Part shown: positions 4,579 to 5,169 of the stretch, one piece after another | How the letters are laid out: each line of letters starts with the position of its first letter | How positions within the stretch are numbered: position 1 is the first letter of the stretch | Origin: an uncultured bacterium | GTDB taxonomy: Bacteria > Bacteroidota > Bacteroidia > Chitinophagales > CAIODY01 | Assembly: GCA_903871715.1 (NCBI GenBank) | Contig: CAIQHW010000170.1 | Location: forward strand, 1 to 5,169 | Direction of reading: 5' to 3' | Length of the DNA: 5,169 nucleotides | The notes under the pieces: model-generated | What the model was told of the DNA's origin: nothing | The model's database searches: none | Seen by the model: the letters and a program-made list of their open reading frames with translations, nothing else | Translations under genes and position numbers: made by a program

Positions 4579-5169
4579 TTACTCATAACGCAACGCATCA
4601 ATCGGATTTAATGCAGCAGCTTTTCGTGCAGGATACCAACCAAAAAATAATCCAATCGCTGCCGAAAAAATAAACGACATTAAAATGGATGTAAGAGAAA
4701 TGACGACAGGCCATCCACCAAATTTTGCGACTAACTCTGAAACAGTGATTCCGAGTATGATTCCAATCAATCCACCTACAAAACTTAACACGATTGATTC
4801 AATCATAAATTGAGTGAGCACATCTCTACCTTTTGCGCCAATCGCCATACGAATGCCGATTTCACGAGTTCTTTCAGTAACAGAAACCAACATAATATTC
4901 ATGATGCCAATGCCACCCACCAACAAAGAAATACTGGCGATGCAAGCCAATAAAATGGTCATCACTTTTGAAATTGCGCCGAAAATATTACTGATTTCAG
5001 ATTGCGTACGAACCGTAAAATCCACGTCATCAGATGGCGCAATTTTATGCTTGTTGCGCAACAAATTTGTGATTTCATCCACTGCATCAACCACTTGCGC
5101 CTCTGATTTTCCAGAAGCCAAAATGCTATTTACATAAATAGATGACGACATCATTCTTCTTTGAACGGT
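4579..5169 (-). CDS. MacB/FtsX-type ABC transporter permease (C-terminal part, partial)
   Basis: This is the C-terminal part of a permease of the MacB/FtsX family, cut by the right edge. The frame stays open upstream of the ATG at 5154 (codons TVQRR), so that ATG is internal. Counting from it, residues 1-60 belong to the end of the periplasmic domain. Three transmembrane helices follow at about 62-90, 118-141 and 150-173, interrupted by the conserved cytoplasmic stretch SVTERTREIGIRMAIGAKGR (91-110). The end, GWYPARKAAALNPIDALRYE (172-191), is the canonical C-terminus of the family. MacB-type permeases work with an ATPase (fused or separate) and often a periplasmic adaptor, driving export of peptides, lipoproteins, antibiotics or siderophores by mechanotransmission. 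Whether the ATPase is fused here is outside the window. The MFS gene follows after 12 bases. Confidence 0.94.
   Translation of the reverse strand, partial: TVQRRMMSSSIYVNSILASGKSEAQVVDAVDEITNLLRNKHKIAPSDDVDFTVRTQSEISNIFGAISKVMTILLACIASISLLVGGIGIMNIMLVSVTERTREIGIRMAIGAKGRDVLTQFMIESIVLSFVGGLIGIILGITVSELVAKFGGWPVVISLTSILMSFIFSAAIGLFFGWYPARKAAALNPIDALRYE

Noticed and set aside
3524..5137. Plus-strand open frames opposite the MFS and ABC permease genes (3524-3799, 4422-4673, 4814-5137)
   Set aside because: All are antisense to unmistakable membrane-protein families.

Overview
The window looks like chromosomal DNA of a Bacteroidota bacterium, possibly Chitinophagaceae or a related family. The base composition is A+T-rich, translation starts lack Shine-Dalgarno sequences, promoter -10-like boxes end in TTTG, and the proteins have a Bacteroidota style (SHOCT peptide, multi-BON protein, lysine-rich micro-protein). 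The lineage is inferred from style, not from a marker gene. All confidently called genes lie on the minus strand, so the transcriptional order runs from the right edge to the left.

Right part (3325-5169): the C-terminal part of a MacB/FtsX-type ABC transporter permease, cut by the window edge, is followed after 12 bases by a complete MFS exporter of the EntS-like MFS_3 type. The two are probably one operon for export, with its promoter outside the window.

Middle part (1225-3316): three single genes stand in a row. They encode a membrane-anchored SOUL heme-binding family protein, a 163-residue protein I do not recognise, and a cytoplasmic protein with three BON domains. Each is preceded by the same promoter-like layout: a palindromic AAAAGTT-type element, then GTAAC, then 20 or 21 bases, then a CANNTTTG box, then about 30-34 bases of leader to the ATG. 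For two of the genes the leader also begins with an identical 23-base segment holding a small inverted repeat. This looks like a locally repeated regulatory cassette that places the three genes in one regulon, plausibly stress related given the OsmY-like BON protein. Sigma factor, regulator and inducing signal cannot be read from the window.

Left part (78-1214): after a clear intrinsic terminator behind the BON gene come three closely spaced genes. They are a 57-residue lysine-rich basic protein that is easy to miss because of its length, a 73-residue membrane-anchored SHOCT peptide, and an NfsB-type FMN nitroreductase. Gaps of 31 and 27 bases suggest co-transcription. The first 81 bases may hold the end of a convergent plus-strand gene, but this is weak.

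No tRNA, rRNA, CRISPR array, insertion sequence or phage gene was seen.
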